From assembly GCA_028275295.1 (NCBI GenBank), contig JAPWUY010000015.1:1-11792 (forward strand): a stretch of 11,792 bases of DNA. The letters run 5' to 3'. Below the pieces are notes generated by a model. That model worked only from the letters and a program-made list of their open reading frames with translations, did not search any database and was not told the origin of the DNA. Both the position numbers and the translations under genes were made by a program. The first letter of the stretch is position 1; each line of letters begins with the position of its first letter. The DNA comes from Thermodesulfobacteriota bacterium. Its GTDB lineage: Bacteria; Desulfobacterota; Desulfocorpusculales; Desulfocorpusculum. Positions 1-6,795 of the stretch are shown here, piece by piece.

Positions 1-107
1 GGAGTCCATTGGATATCAGTCGAGGCTTCCCCTTCCTTTTCTTGTTTTAGACAATGGACACTCAAAAGAGTTTCCAAGTTCGCCTCATCTTTTGCCTTTG
101 GCCCCAT
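1..107 (-). CDS. Unrecognised protein, N-terminal 35 codons only (runs off left edge)
   Basis: An open frame starts at an ATG (bases 107-105) that shares one base with the TGA stop of the acyl-CoA dehydrogenase (TGATG) and stays open to the window edge. A GGGAG-type ribosome site lies four bases upstream of the ATG, inside the end of the preceding gene. The visible peptide starts MGPKAKDEANLETLLSVHCL and is then charged (KQEKEGEAS). There is no signal peptide or recognisable motif. The stop/start overlap and shared strand suggest translational coupling to the acyl-CoA dehydrogenase, so a role in the same pathway is possible. The evidence is positional only, and no function is assigned. Confidence 0.55.
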   Translation of the reverse strand, partial: MGPKAKDEANLETLLSVHCLKQEKEGEASTDIQWT

Positions 108-1246
108 CAAGCTCCCTTCAGTATTTGCCTCGCAATGACCATCCTTTGTACCTCGGATGTTCCCTCGTACACGGTCGTGACCCTGGCGTCCCTGTAAAGC
201 CTCTCCACCTTGTAGTCCTTCATGAACCCGTATCCGCCGAAGATCTGGGTTGCCCGAAAGGCCACCCTGTTGACCATCTCGGATGCGTAGAGCTTTGCCA
301 TGGAGGCCAGCATAGTAATGGGCTCCCCTCTGTCCCTGTGAGCAGCTGCTTGGAGGGTCAGAAGCTTCGCCGCCTCGATCTCGGTTGCCATATCCGCTAT
401 CATCCACTGGATGGCTTGATAGGTGCCAATGTATTTGCCGAATTGTTTCCTCTCCTTGCTGTACCTCACAGCCTCGTCGAAGCAAGCCCTGGCTATTCCC
501 ACGGACTGAGATGCTATTCCGATTCTTCCTGTATCGAGAGCAGCCATGGCCATGCGAAATCCATCTCCTTCCTGTCCCAGAAGGTTCGAGGCCGGAACCC
601 TGCATTCCTCCAAAACTATTTCAGCTGTGTTGCTGGCCCTGAGCCCCATCTTATCCTCTACCACCCCGACGGAAAACCCCGGAAAGCCAGGCTCCACCAA
701 AAAGGCGCTTATGCCTCTGTGGGGCTCCTCCGCTGTCCGGGCCAGAATCACCAGGACCCCAGCATAACTGCCATTGGTTATGAACATCTTGGTGCCAGTG
801 AGGAAATAATAGTCGCCATGGCGCTCAGCCCTTGTCTTTATGCCAGCTGCATCGGATCCAGCCTGGGGCTCAGTGACCGCGAAAGCACCCAGTTTCTCCC
901 CCCTCGCGAGGGGGACTAGATATGTCCTCTTCTGTTCCTCTGTGCCGTGGGCAACTATGGGCTCACAGGCCAGATTGCACACAGCCATGGTCACGGCCGT
1001 CGATGGGCAGGAATAAGCTATTTCCTGCATAGCGAGGCAATAACTCACTGCCCCCACATTGGATCCGCCGTATTCCTCGGGGACCATCATTCCCATGAGG
1101 CCAAGCTGCGCCATCTTCCTGAGTATTTCCCAGGGGAAGATCCCCTCCCTGTCCAATCTTCCCGCGATGGGTTCTATCTCTCTCCTGGCAAAGTCCCTGA
1201 CCATAAGCTGGATCATCTGCTGTTCATTGGTAAGCTGGAAGACCAT
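107..1246 (-). CDS. Acyl-CoA dehydrogenase family flavoprotein
   Basis: FAD-dependent alpha,beta-dehydrogenation of an acyl-CoA thioester in the cytoplasm, normally passing electrons to electron-transferring flavoprotein. At 379 residues it has the usual family length. The N-terminal helix (FQLTNEQQMIQLMVRDFARREI) is typical. FAVTEPQAGSD (about 122-132) and KMGLRASNT (199-207) are the flavin/substrate signatures of the middle domain. The C-terminal domain has RKQFG (266-270), QIFGGYG (334-340) and YEGTSE, whose first Glu (about 361) is at the usual catalytic-base position of short/medium-chain members. The ATG at 1246 is preferred because GGGGAGGTGA lies five bases upstream. A GTG at 1279 would add 11 atypical residues and overlap the regulator's stop by one base. 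The substrate cannot be read from sequence: butyryl-, branched-chain-, glutaryl- or cyclic acyl-CoA all remain possible. Third gene of the minus-strand operon. Confidence 0.95.
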   Translation of the reverse strand: MVFQLTNEQQMIQLMVRDFARREIEPIAGRLDREGIFPWEILRKMAQLGLMGMMVPEEYGGSNVGAVSYCLAMQEIAYSCPSTAVTMAVCNLACEPIVAHGTEEQKRTYLVPLARGEKLGAFAVTEPQAGSDAAGIKTRAERHGDYYFLTGTKMFITNGSYAGVLVILARTAEEPHRGISAFLVEPGFPGFSVGVVEDKMGLRASNTAEIVLEECRVPASNLLGQEGDGFRMAMAALDTGRIGIASQSVGIARACFDEAVRYSKERKQFGKYIGTYQAIQWMIADMATEIEAAKLLTLQAAAHRDRGEPITMLASMAKLYASEMVNRVAFRATQIFGGYGFMKDYKVERLYRDARVTTVYEGTSEVQRMVIARQILKGA

Positions 1247-1278
1247 GGGAGTCACCTCCCCGAGAAAAGCCTTTTCCA

Positions 1279-1839
1279 CTAGGGCGTGTACACCACCACT
1301 ATCAACTCCATGGGGACTTCGCTCAGATTCCTCAACTGGTGCCTGATGCCAGAGTTGAAGTGAATGCTCTGACCTTCTTCGAGAACCTGAACGTGGTCTC
1401 CAACCCTGATTTCCAGTTTTCCTTTGAGAACGTAAATGAATTCCTCTCCCTCGTGCTGATATTCCACCATGTCGTGGTCCGACTTGGGTTCTATCTGAAC
1501 GAGAAATGCCTTCATGTGCTTGGTCTTGGCCCCAGGAGTGAGGGGGGTGTAAGCATAGGCCTCCGTCCTCTTCTTGTAAGCCTCCACCTTTCTCCTGTGA
1601 GACTCCCTCTGCTCTGCGCTGAGGAACGAACCCGGATCCACGGACAGGGCCTTGGAGATCCTTATCACCTCGGAGACGGTGGGGATCACTTGATCCGCCT
1701 CTATCTTCGCCAGGCGCTCAACGGAGCATCCCGTATCATTTGCCAGTGTCTCGAGGGAGATCTCAGCTTCCTCCCTCAAGGCCTTCATTCTCTTCCCAAA
1801 GCTCTTCTTGGGCTTCGTCGTGGACCTTCTCGCGGCCAT
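1279..1839 (-). CDS. XRE-family HTH regulator with C-terminal cupin domain
   Basis: Predicted 186-residue DNA-binding regulator. Residues 1-13 are a basic tail. Residues about 14-70 form an XRE/Cro-type helix-turn-helix (GKRMKALREEAEISLETLA, then the recognition-helix region with AKIEADQVIPT). A charged linker of about 75-100 leads to a cupin_2 beta-barrel at about 108-185, with motif 1 YQHEGEEFIYVLKGKLEIRV (His129, Glu133) and motif 2 around GQSIHFNSGIRHQL (His167). In this architecture the cupin usually senses a small ligand or metal, and the regulator often controls the adjacent metabolic genes. The ATG at 1839 follows AGGAGGT at five-base spacing, and the site overlaps the transglycosylase stop codon, so translation is probably coupled. 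The stop is next to the dehydrogenase start, which suggests local or autoregulatory control of acyl-CoA metabolism (inference). The ligand is unknown. Confidence 0.93.
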   Translation of the reverse strand: MAARRSTTKPKKSFGKRMKALREEAEISLETLANDTGCSVERLAKIEADQVIPTVSEVIRISKALSVDPGSFLSAEQRESHRRKVEAYKKRTEAYAYTPLTPGAKTKHMKAFLVQIEPKSDHDMVEYQHEGEEFIYVLKGKLEIRVGDHVQVLEEGQSIHFNSGIRHQLRNLSEVPMELIVVVYTP

Positions 1840-1850
1840 GGGGCTACCTC

Positions 1851-3101
1851 CTACTTCTTGCTCGCATATATGAAGAGCTTCTGACCTGGTGCGATTCGAT
1901 CAGAGGAGCTCAATTGGTTCCACTGCTGGATAGACCTGACCTGGACTCCATAATTCCTCGCGATATCCCAGAGGGTCTCCCCCTGTCTCACTGTATGGAC
2001 CACGGCCCCTTTCTTGACGTTCCATCTCTCCTTCAACGGGGCCGAGGATTGTCTCTCCCTCCTTTCGGATGCAGAGACCATCTGCTCCTTCAATGCCTTT
2101 GCCACTTCATCGGCCTTGTCCCTGGGAACATAGAGTCTGTAGATCCCCTTTGGGAGCCATGTCTCCTTTATGTGGGGGTTCAAGACCTTGAGGGCCCTGT
2201 AAGTCATCCCGCAGGATCTAGCAAGGGCTATGAGGTCCAAGCCTTTCTCCAGTTTCACCTCTAGAGTCTTCACATCCAGGGGATCGTAGAGCTCCTCCGG
2301 AAGAAGATCGAACCCATATTTGCGAGGATCGCTGAGAATAACTTTAGCTGCTGCGATGCGAAATATGTACCGTTCCGTCTCCTGGGGCAGAACAAGCTCG
2401 TAGAAGCTCGACACTCCCTGTCTCTCCATTTCCCTTCTCAGCCTGTCCTCTCCCACATTGTAGGCCGCGAGGGCAAGAAGCCAGTCGTCGAATTTGGCCT
2501 TCAGAGACTGGAGATATGCCAAAGCTGCATCCGTGGATTTCACCGGGTCCTGTCTCTCGTCTATCCACTCATTTATTTCCAGGCTGTAAAGGGAGCCAGT
2601 GCTGGGGATGAACTGCCAGACCCCCACGGCGCCGGCACTGGATTTGGCCTCTGGCCTCAAGGAGCTCTCCACTATGGCCACGAATTTCAAATCCTGGGGA
2701 AGCCCCCTCTCCTCTATCCTCTTCTCTATGATGGGAAAGTACCTGTTCGCCCTCTTCATCCACAGAAGGACCTGCGGGACATCGTTCACCAAGAGGAGAA
2801 ATTCCCTGTCCATCCTCTCCCAGAGGTCCCTTCTCTCAAGAGGCAATCTCTGGCCCAGGAGTTCTATGTCTCGCGGGAATCTGTAGTGAGCCATCCCCCT
2901 GAAACGTTCCAGGACCTCGAGTCGCTCCTGCAGCTTGGCCAGCTGATCCTTGAGAACGGAGATCTCCTGGCATGCCTCCTGGAGAAGAGCCCTCACGGAC
3001 TTTCTACCCTGGAGTTCCTCTCCCCTCGCCCCCGGTTCCATCCCAATATTGGCCGCACCAAAGACCATTGCGAGGGCAAAAGCCAGTTCCTTCCTTCCCA
3101 T
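1851..3101 (-). CDS. MltD-like membrane-bound lytic murein transglycosylase with LysM
   Basis: Predicted exported enzyme of 416 residues that cleaves peptidoglycan glycan strands to give 1,6-anhydro-muramyl ends. The N-terminus (MGRKELAFALAMVFGAANIG) looks like a short signal sequence, and no lipobox Cys is seen. Residues about 32-68 are a predicted coiled coil (KDQLAKLQERLEVLERF). The SLT domain (about 115-255) has the catalytic ESSLRPEAKSSAGAVGVWQF with Glu145, followed by LALAAYNVGEDRL (about 209-221). Residues 280-326 resemble a degenerate LysM (LIALARSCGMTYRALKVLNP), and 368-412 are a clear LysM (HTVRQGETLWDIARNYGV). This domain order matches MltD/DniR-type proteins. The ATG at 3101 follows AGGAGGT at eight-base spacing. 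It is the first gene of the minus-strand operon and lies only 11 bases before the XRE-cupin gene, an unusual partner for cell-wall remodelling. Confidence 0.93.
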   Translation of the reverse strand: MGRKELAFALAMVFGAANIGMEPGARGEELQGRKSVRALLQEACQEISVLKDQLAKLQERLEVLERFRGMAHYRFPRDIELLGQRLPLERRDLWERMDREFLLLVNDVPQVLLWMKRANRYFPIIEKRIEERGLPQDLKFVAIVESSLRPEAKSSAGAVGVWQFIPSTGSLYSLEINEWIDERQDPVKSTDAALAYLQSLKAKFDDWLLALAAYNVGEDRLRREMERQGVSSFYELVLPQETERYIFRIAAAKVILSDPRKYGFDLLPEELYDPLDVKTLEVKLEKGLDLIALARSCGMTYRALKVLNPHIKETWLPKGIYRLYVPRDKADEVAKALKEQMVSASERRERQSSAPLKERWNVKKGAVVHTVRQGETLWDIARNYGVQVRSIQQWNQLSSSDRIAPGQKLFIYASKK

Positions 3102-3193
3102 TCCCCAAGACCTCCTTCCGGGAACTGGTCAAAGGTCGCCTTGGCCCACTGCGGGCTTTTAGCCTCCTGTATGCTACCATTTTTTGCTTGTCT

Positions 3194-3222
3194 TTCATAT
3201 CAGATAAGAGGGTCCAAATCAA
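3194..3222 (-). promoter_or_regulatory. Possible sigma70-type promoter for the transglycosylase operon
   Basis: On the minus strand TTGATT (3222-3217) is followed after 17 bases by TATGAA (3199-3194), each a 4/6 match to the -35 and -10 consensus. Transcription would start near 3187, giving a leader of about 86 bases before the ATG at 3101. This is the best-spaced pair in the region, but the hexamers are weak. Confidence 0.33.
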
Positions 3223-3262
3223 CGGCGATCCCGTCCCACTCGAGACCCTTCCACTAGCCTCT

Positions 3263-3284
3263 GGGGTTTTGGCGAGAGAACCCC
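3263..3284. repeat. 22-base inverted repeat in divergent intergenic region
   Basis: GGGGTTTT (3263-3270) and AGAACCCC (3277-3284) can form an 8-pair stem with one G-T wobble around a six-base loop (GGCGAG). It lies between the two divergent promoter candidates, about 40 bases upstream of the minus-strand -35 box. It could be an operator or a cruciform. The lack of a clean T-run on either strand argues against an intrinsic terminator. Confidence 0.5.
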
Positions 3285-3379
3285 TTTCCCTCTCACCCAA
3301 GCTGAACGACTCCCGCCCCGTTGCACCGAGGTTGCCTCTGCGGAGAGAACTTCCGGGCCCAAATCCCATGACCATTGGA

Positions 3380-3406
3380 TTGATTCCCGAGATGGAGTGT
3401 GATAAT
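3380..3406 (+). promoter_or_regulatory. Possible extended -10 promoter for the GXGXG protein/lipoprotein unit
   Basis: TGTGATAAT (3398-3406) is an extended -10 element whose core GATAAT matches the consensus at 5/6 positions. A -35-like TTGATT lies at 3380-3385 with a short 15-base spacer, which an extended -10 can tolerate. Transcription would start near 3413, about 60 bases before the ATG at 3473. Confidence 0.4.
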
Positions 3407-3472
3407 AGGGGGACTGGGAAGAGGAAGGGACTTTCGGGCGATAGCTCCCCAGGCAAAATGGAGGTCCACACT

Positions 3473-4474
3473 ATGGGGCTTTTCGAGAAATTGGTCAGTC
3501 TTCCGGCGCTCAGGCCTTACATGGAACAAGATCCTGAGGTCTTTGTGGAGGAGACCGGCTGGAGGGAGATACTCCAGAAAGTCAGGCAGCTCAAAGATCT
3601 GGAGGCCCTCTTGGGGATCGTCAAGGAGGCCTCCCCCACAACGGAACAACAGAAGATCTTGAGGGGCTATCTTTGCACCATGGCAGTTGAGATGGCCCCT
3701 GGTCCCCTGGAAGTGCCGTGTGTCGATTATGCTGGGTGTTATCTCACCAGGGGCGAGATGAGAATGGTCAGTTCCTCGAAGGAGGACCTTCCCGCCAATG
3801 TGGGGATGGGGATGAATGCCAGGAGCCCCGAATGCAGGATAGTGGTGGAGGGAGATGTGGGGGATTACCTGGCATACAGGTCGGCCAAGGCCTGCGTGGA
3901 GGTCAAGGGCTCGGCTCGAGACAGGGTTGGGATGGCAGTCGGAGATGGGTACATAAGGATAGAGGGGGATGTGGCTGGAGGCCTCGCTGGAAACGCCCAT
4001 AACACTCGCTTTGAGGTGGATGGAAGTGTGGGGAGGATCCAGAGGGAGAACTCTGGGTGCAAGATCATGATAGGCGGGGATGTCCATTGGAGCATAGGGG
4101 AAAAACAACTCGCGTGCTTCATAAAGATATGCGGAAATGTGGGGATGAAGTATCGCAAGAGCGGCAAGCTAGTGGACATGGCCTCTGGCCTTGGCCGCAA
4201 CAGCGTGCTCCTTGTGGGAGGGGATGTATGGGGCAACTTGGGGACTGGGATGGAGGTGGCGAAGATCCTGGTTTGGGGAAAGGTCCATGGAGAGATAAGG
4301 GTTTCGGACACTCAAGGCGGTTTCATATACCTCAACAGAAAAAAGGTTCCCCTTCTGAAGAGGATAGCTGGCACAATAGGGAGCGAGATAGGAGTCAGGT
4401 ACGTGGAGCTCAAAGAAAGCGGCTATCTATTCGCGGAGGATCCCGAGGAGGTGAAGGATCTGATCCTGTCATGA
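3473..4474 (+). CDS. GXGXG-type repeat protein (predicted right-handed beta-helix)
   Basis: Predicted 333-residue cytoplasmic protein without signal peptide. Residues 1-75 are helical and charged. From about 121 to 275 there are eight repeats of a short beta-strand followed by G-D/N/S/K-V-x-G, starting near residues 121, 141, 160, 179, 197, 216, 244 and 264 (for example CRIVVEGDVG, YIRIEGDVAG, RFEVDGSVGR, FIKICGNVGM). This 18-20 residue period, with one 28-residue insertion, resembles the GXGXG beta-helix of the glutamate synthase large-subunit C-terminus and of formylmethanofuran dehydrogenase subunit C. Those are structural or scaffold domains inside larger enzymes. No partner enzyme is present here, so the function is unknown. 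The ATG at 3473 follows GGAGGT at seven-base spacing. An in-frame ATG at 3458 has no such site, and the frame further upstream is an antisense shadow of the transglycosylase. Its stop overlaps the lipoprotein ATG (ATGA). Confidence 0.8.
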   Translation: MGLFEKLVSLPALRPYMEQDPEVFVEETGWREILQKVRQLKDLEALLGIVKEASPTTEQQKILRGYLCTMAVEMAPGPLEVPCVDYAGCYLTRGEMRMVSSSKEDLPANVGMGMNARSPECRIVVEGDVGDYLAYRSAKACVEVKGSARDRVGMAVGDGYIRIEGDVAGGLAGNAHNTRFEVDGSVGRIQRENSGCKIMIGGDVHWSIGEKQLACFIKICGNVGMKYRKSGKLVDMASGLGRNSVLLVGGDVWGNLGTGMEVAKILVWGKVHGEIRVSDTQGGFIYLNRKKVPLLKRIAGTIGSEIGVRYVELKESGYLFAEDPEEVKDLILS

Positions 4475-5424
4475 ATGGAATGAGATCCGCCATCAAGATC
4501 TGCTCGTTATCCCTCATCGCTGCATCCCTTTGCCTGGGGGGATGCGGTGGCAAGGAGGAGAAAAAGGAAAGCCAGCCTAAGAGGGCGAACAGGCCCCCTG
4601 TAGTGACCAAGGTTGAGATAATGCCCATGGCTCCCCGCGCTGGCGACACCCTCAAAGCCATGGTCCAGGCAATGGATCCCGATGGGGACCCTCTGGAGAT
4701 CTCGTACATTTGGGAGGTGAATGGGAGGGAGCTGGAGGGGGAAAATGACGAGGAGCTGAGGCCGGAAGTCCTGAGGCCGGGAGATAGGGTCGTGGTATGG
4801 GTCACAGTGGGCGATGGAAAGCTATGGGGGGAACCCATGGCCTCTCAGCCCAAGGTCATAGGCCCGGAGAGGGTGGGGAGAGTTCATCTGGACCTGGTTC
4901 CGCAAGTAGCTTTTCCAGGCCAGAAGCTCGCTGTGGTGGTGAAGACAGATGAGTCGAATCGAGAGCCTCCCCCTTTGAGATTCAGGTGGAAGGTCAATGG
5001 AGAAGTGGCCAAGGAAGGGGAGGATGCGGAATTCTCTACACATGGGCTCAAGAGAGGGGATGTGATCCAGGTAGAGGGATTCATGGAAGAGGCTTCAGAG
5101 GGTCTCCTGATCGCTAGCTCCAGGGAAGTTGTGCTTCAGAACAGTCCCCCCACTATCCTGTCTCTTCCCCCGGAGAGCCTCATTGCGCCGGGAAGATATC
5201 TCTACAGGGTCAAGGCAGTGGACCCAGACGGTGATTCCTTGACCTTTCGGCTGGAGGGCGAGGTCCCAGAAGGAATGACCATAGACCCCTCAACGGGTGT
5301 CATCAGGTGGAATTTCACGAAGCCACCTGAAGAGCCTCTCAAGGTCGACATCCGGGTAAGTGACGGCCATGGAGGGGAAGCTCAGCAAACCTACGAGATC
5401 GTCTTTCCCAAGGCCGGAACTTGA
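4471..5424 (+). CDS. Lipoprotein with Ig-like / putative-Ig (He_PIG-like) modules
   Basis: Predicted 317-residue envelope lipoprotein. A basic, hydrophobic leader (MNGMRSAIKICSLSLIAASL) ends in the lipobox LGGC with Cys25 as the lipidated residue, followed by a charged linker (KEEKKESQPKR). Three beta-sandwich-like modules follow, at about 43-128, 134-224 and 226-313. The first two share W-x-VNG strands (YIWEVNGREL, FRWKVNGEVA). Modules one and three carry DPDGDPL and DPDGDSL, acidic loops like calcium-binding cadherin/PKD-type loops. The third has the He_PIG hallmark PEGMTIDPSTGVIRW. These modules usually mediate adhesion or protein contacts, and no catalytic motif is visible. The start overlaps the upstream stop (ATGA), indicating translational coupling. 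An in-frame ATG at 4480 is an alternative. The 3' end overlaps the opposite-strand PUA-like ORF by 34 bases. Specific role unknown. Confidence 0.85.
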   Translation: MNGMRSAIKICSLSLIAASLCLGGCGGKEEKKESQPKRANRPPVVTKVEIMPMAPRAGDTLKAMVQAMDPDGDPLEISYIWEVNGRELEGENDEELRPEVLRPGDRVVVWVTVGDGKLWGEPMASQPKVIGPERVGRVHLDLVPQVAFPGQKLAVVVKTDESNREPPPLRFRWKVNGEVAKEGEDAEFSTHGLKRGDVIQVEGFMEEASEGLLIASSREVVLQNSPPTILSLPPESLIAPGRYLYRVKAVDPDGDSLTFRLEGEVPEGMTIDPSTGVIRWNFTKPPEEPLKVDIRVSDGHGGEAQQTYEIVFPKAGT

Positions 5425-5936
5425 GCCGATTCAGACAAGGAGGCTCCGGAGGTCGGGATCTGGGATCTGAGGACGTTTTTCTGAAGGAGCCCACAGCCCA
5501 GGACCAGGTGCTCCGTCTCCACCAAAACGTATCCCTTCTCGTGTTCCCCTGCTGGAAAGCTTATGCTCCCTTTGGACAATAATTCCAAGGCCTGGCTCTG
5601 AGTGAGCTTGACCCTGTTTTTCTTGATCCAAGGCGAAAGGATCCTCAAGAGGGAGGATGTGGGCTTGAACTGCCTGCCCACTACCCTTATGGCCGGAAGC
5701 CCGACTGACACCACCTTCAGGGTCCTTGTCACATCCGAGGCCTCACCCGACTCCCGTGCGAGAAAGTAGAAGGTTGCGCCCCTTTGGAAGACCAGGAAGC
5801 CCTCGAGAGCCTCGGCTGGAACCATGAACCTCTCCCGGAGGTAATCCTCAATGGCTCTCCTCTGATCACCGTCTGCATATCTTGGCCAAGAAGAATCCCA
5901 CAGATTGAAGCCTATGGGGGTAGATTCTCCAGGCAT
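5391..5936 (-). CDS. PUA-like C-terminal part of an RsmF/NOP2-Sun methyltransferase, in a separate ORF
   Basis: Residues about 27-160 resemble the region that follows the catalytic domain in RsmF-like rRNA m5C methyltransferases: a helical stretch (RRAIEDYLRERFMVPAEALE), a strand-rich middle (FLVFQRGATFYFLARES), then a PUA-like RNA-binding unit ending GYVLVETEHLVLGCGLLQ and LRSQIP. The first 25 residues (MPGESTPIGFNLWDSSWPRY) are only a +1-frame reading of the preceding ORF's conserved end (RIYPHRLQSVGFFLAK), so they are probably not meaningful. The ORF overlaps the catalytic ORF by 71 bases. Either one indel has split a single gene of about 450 codons, or this is a truly separate RNA-binding subunit: the ATG at 5936 has GGAGGT five bases upstream. 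The last 20 or so residues go beyond the usual family end and overlap the opposite-strand lipoprotein gene. Confidence 0.72.
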   Translation of the reverse strand: MPGESTPIGFNLWDSSWPRYADGDQRRAIEDYLRERFMVPAEALEGFLVFQRGATFYFLARESGEASDVTRTLKVVSVGLPAIRVVGRQFKPTSSLLRILSPWIKKNRVKLTQSQALELLSKGSISFPAGEHEKGYVLVETEHLVLGCGLLQKNVLRSQIPTSGASLSESAQVPALGKTIS

Positions 5937-6777
5937 TGCATACCTCCTCCGAGAAGCTCAAGCCTTTCCAGGCTTCTATTCCTTGATCGTGGGGGATGTC
6001 CAGTTGGATCGGCACCACCCTGGCGGGCCTAGCCTTCAAAAGTGCATCTACCACTGCCTCGTTTTCCATTGGATCATAGGTGCATGTGGAGTAGACGAGA
6101 GTCCCTTCCTCTTCGAGGAGGTCGAAAGCCCTCAGGAGTATCCTCACCTGTAGCCCGTGGAGATCCTTGGGCCTGGGAGAGGTCCCCATCAGTTCCCCTG
6201 ACGGCCCCATTCTACCGTTGCCCTCGCCAGAGCAAGGAGCGTCAACTAGGATTCGCTCGAAGCGCACCCTCAAGGGAAAATCCTGGCCGCTATATGCGGT
6301 TATTATGGTATTGGTTACCCCAAGCCTCCTCAGGTTTGCCACTAGGCCTGGGTGTCTTGCTGGGGAAGGTTCATTGGCAACTATTCTGCCCGTGTTTTTC
6401 ATGAAAGCGGCCATTTGAGTGGTCTTCCCCCCAGGGGCTGCGCACATGTCCAGAACTACCTCCCCCGGTCTGGGCCCAAGGACTATGGCTGGTATCCCGG
6501 AGCTCAGGTTCTGACAATAAATGTAGCCGCAGAGATGGAAAATTGAGTTGCCGGGCTTGGCAAGGGAGGGTGCGATCCAGAAGTCCGGTCCCAAGGGGGT
6601 TGGGTGGAGCTCGATCCCCGAGGATCTCATGGCCTCCGCTAGCCTAAAGGGGTCACAGAGCAAAGTGTTGAACCTGATGGAGGTAGGGATCTCCCCCCTT
6701 ATGGAATCCAAAAAGGCCTCATAGTCGGGTATGAGGTCCTTGTATTTCTTGAAGAACTCCGTTGCAAGGGTCTTCAT
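5866..6777 (-). CDS. RsmB/RsmF-family rRNA cytosine-C5 methyltransferase, catalytic part
   Basis: Predicted S-adenosylmethionine-dependent m5C RNA methyltransferase of the NOP2/Sun family. All catalytic motifs are present in 303 residues: an N-terminal substrate-binding stretch with SIRFNTL (33-39), motif I VVLDMCAAPGGKTTQMA (107-123), motif IV DAPCSGEG (179-186) with Cys182, and motif VI YSTCTYDPMENE (229-240) with Cys232. In this family one of the two cysteines attacks C6 of the cytosine and the other helps release the product. The end, RIYPHRLQSVGFFLAK, is the conserved final strand of the domain. The ORF stops just after it at 5866, where RsmF-like relatives continue into a PUA-like domain, here found in the next frame. 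The ATG at 6777 has only a weak ribosome site (TTGAG), 18 bases after the previous gene. It is close to RsmF, but the exact rRNA position is unknown. Confidence 0.9.
   Translation of the reverse strand: MKTLATEFFKKYKDLIPDYEAFLDSIRGEIPTSIRFNTLLCDPFRLAEAMRSSGIELHPTPLGPDFWIAPSLAKPGNSIFHLCGYIYCQNLSSGIPAIVLGPRPGEVVLDMCAAPGGKTTQMAAFMKNTGRIVANEPSPARHPGLVANLRRLGVTNTIITAYSGQDFPLRVRFERILVDAPCSGEGNGRMGPSGELMGTSPRPKDLHGLQVRILLRAFDLLEEEGTLVYSTCTYDPMENEAVVDALLKARPARVVPIQLDIPHDQGIEAWKGLSFSEEVCNAWRIYPHRLQSVGFFLAKICRR
5942..5947 (-). promoter_or_regulatory. Ribosome binding site inside the methyltransferase gene
   Basis: GGAGGT on the minus strand lies five bases before the ATG at 5936. It coincides with the Glu-Glu-Val codons of the upstream methyltransferase ORF. 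It could let the PUA-like part be translated on its own, but GAG-GAG-GTA codons produce this string by chance fairly easily. Confidence 0.45.
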
Positions 6778-6795
6778 ATCTCAAGGAGGTAGGGA

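Larger units (their letters stand above)
3102..3472. other. Divergent intergenic region between transglycosylase and GXGXG-protein operons
   Basis: 371 bases with no gene I can support on either strand. It holds two opposing promoter candidates, the 22-base inverted repeat, and a weak hairpin (GGCTTTTAGCC near 3155) in the transglycosylase leader. Open frames through it lack ribosome sites and have shadow-like composition. Confidence 0.6.

Noticed and set aside
92..919. Plus-strand open frame of 275 codons opposite the acyl-CoA dehydrogenase
   Set aside because: It is entirely antisense to a clear family member, has no ribosome site, and its Cys/His/Leu/Pro-rich composition is that of a mirror frame.
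3154..3165. GGCTTTTAGCC hairpin as a terminator or attenuator
   Set aside because: Only a four-pair stem with a three-base loop and no T-run; too weak to call.
3004..3198. Minus-strand upstream reading frame (starting MKDKQKMVAYRRLK) in the transglycosylase leader
   Set aside because: It has no ribosome site, would start within the predicted -10 region, and runs out of frame into the transglycosylase gene.
2972..3472. In-frame N-terminal extension of the GXGXG protein
   Set aside because: It is antisense to the transglycosylase and crosses the promoter region. A good ribosome site fixes the start at 3473.
3293..4108. Minus-strand open frame of 271 codons opposite the GXGXG protein gene
   Set aside because: His/Pro/Leu-rich shadow with no motif; the plus-strand frame shows regular protein repeats and is the real one.
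5866..5936. Programmed +1 frameshift like that of release factor 2 to join the methyltransferase halves
   Set aside because: CGG-TGA at the stop is not a known slippery site, and the purine-rich AGGAGG is about 70 bases upstream rather than directly before it. An indel or a separate start is simpler.
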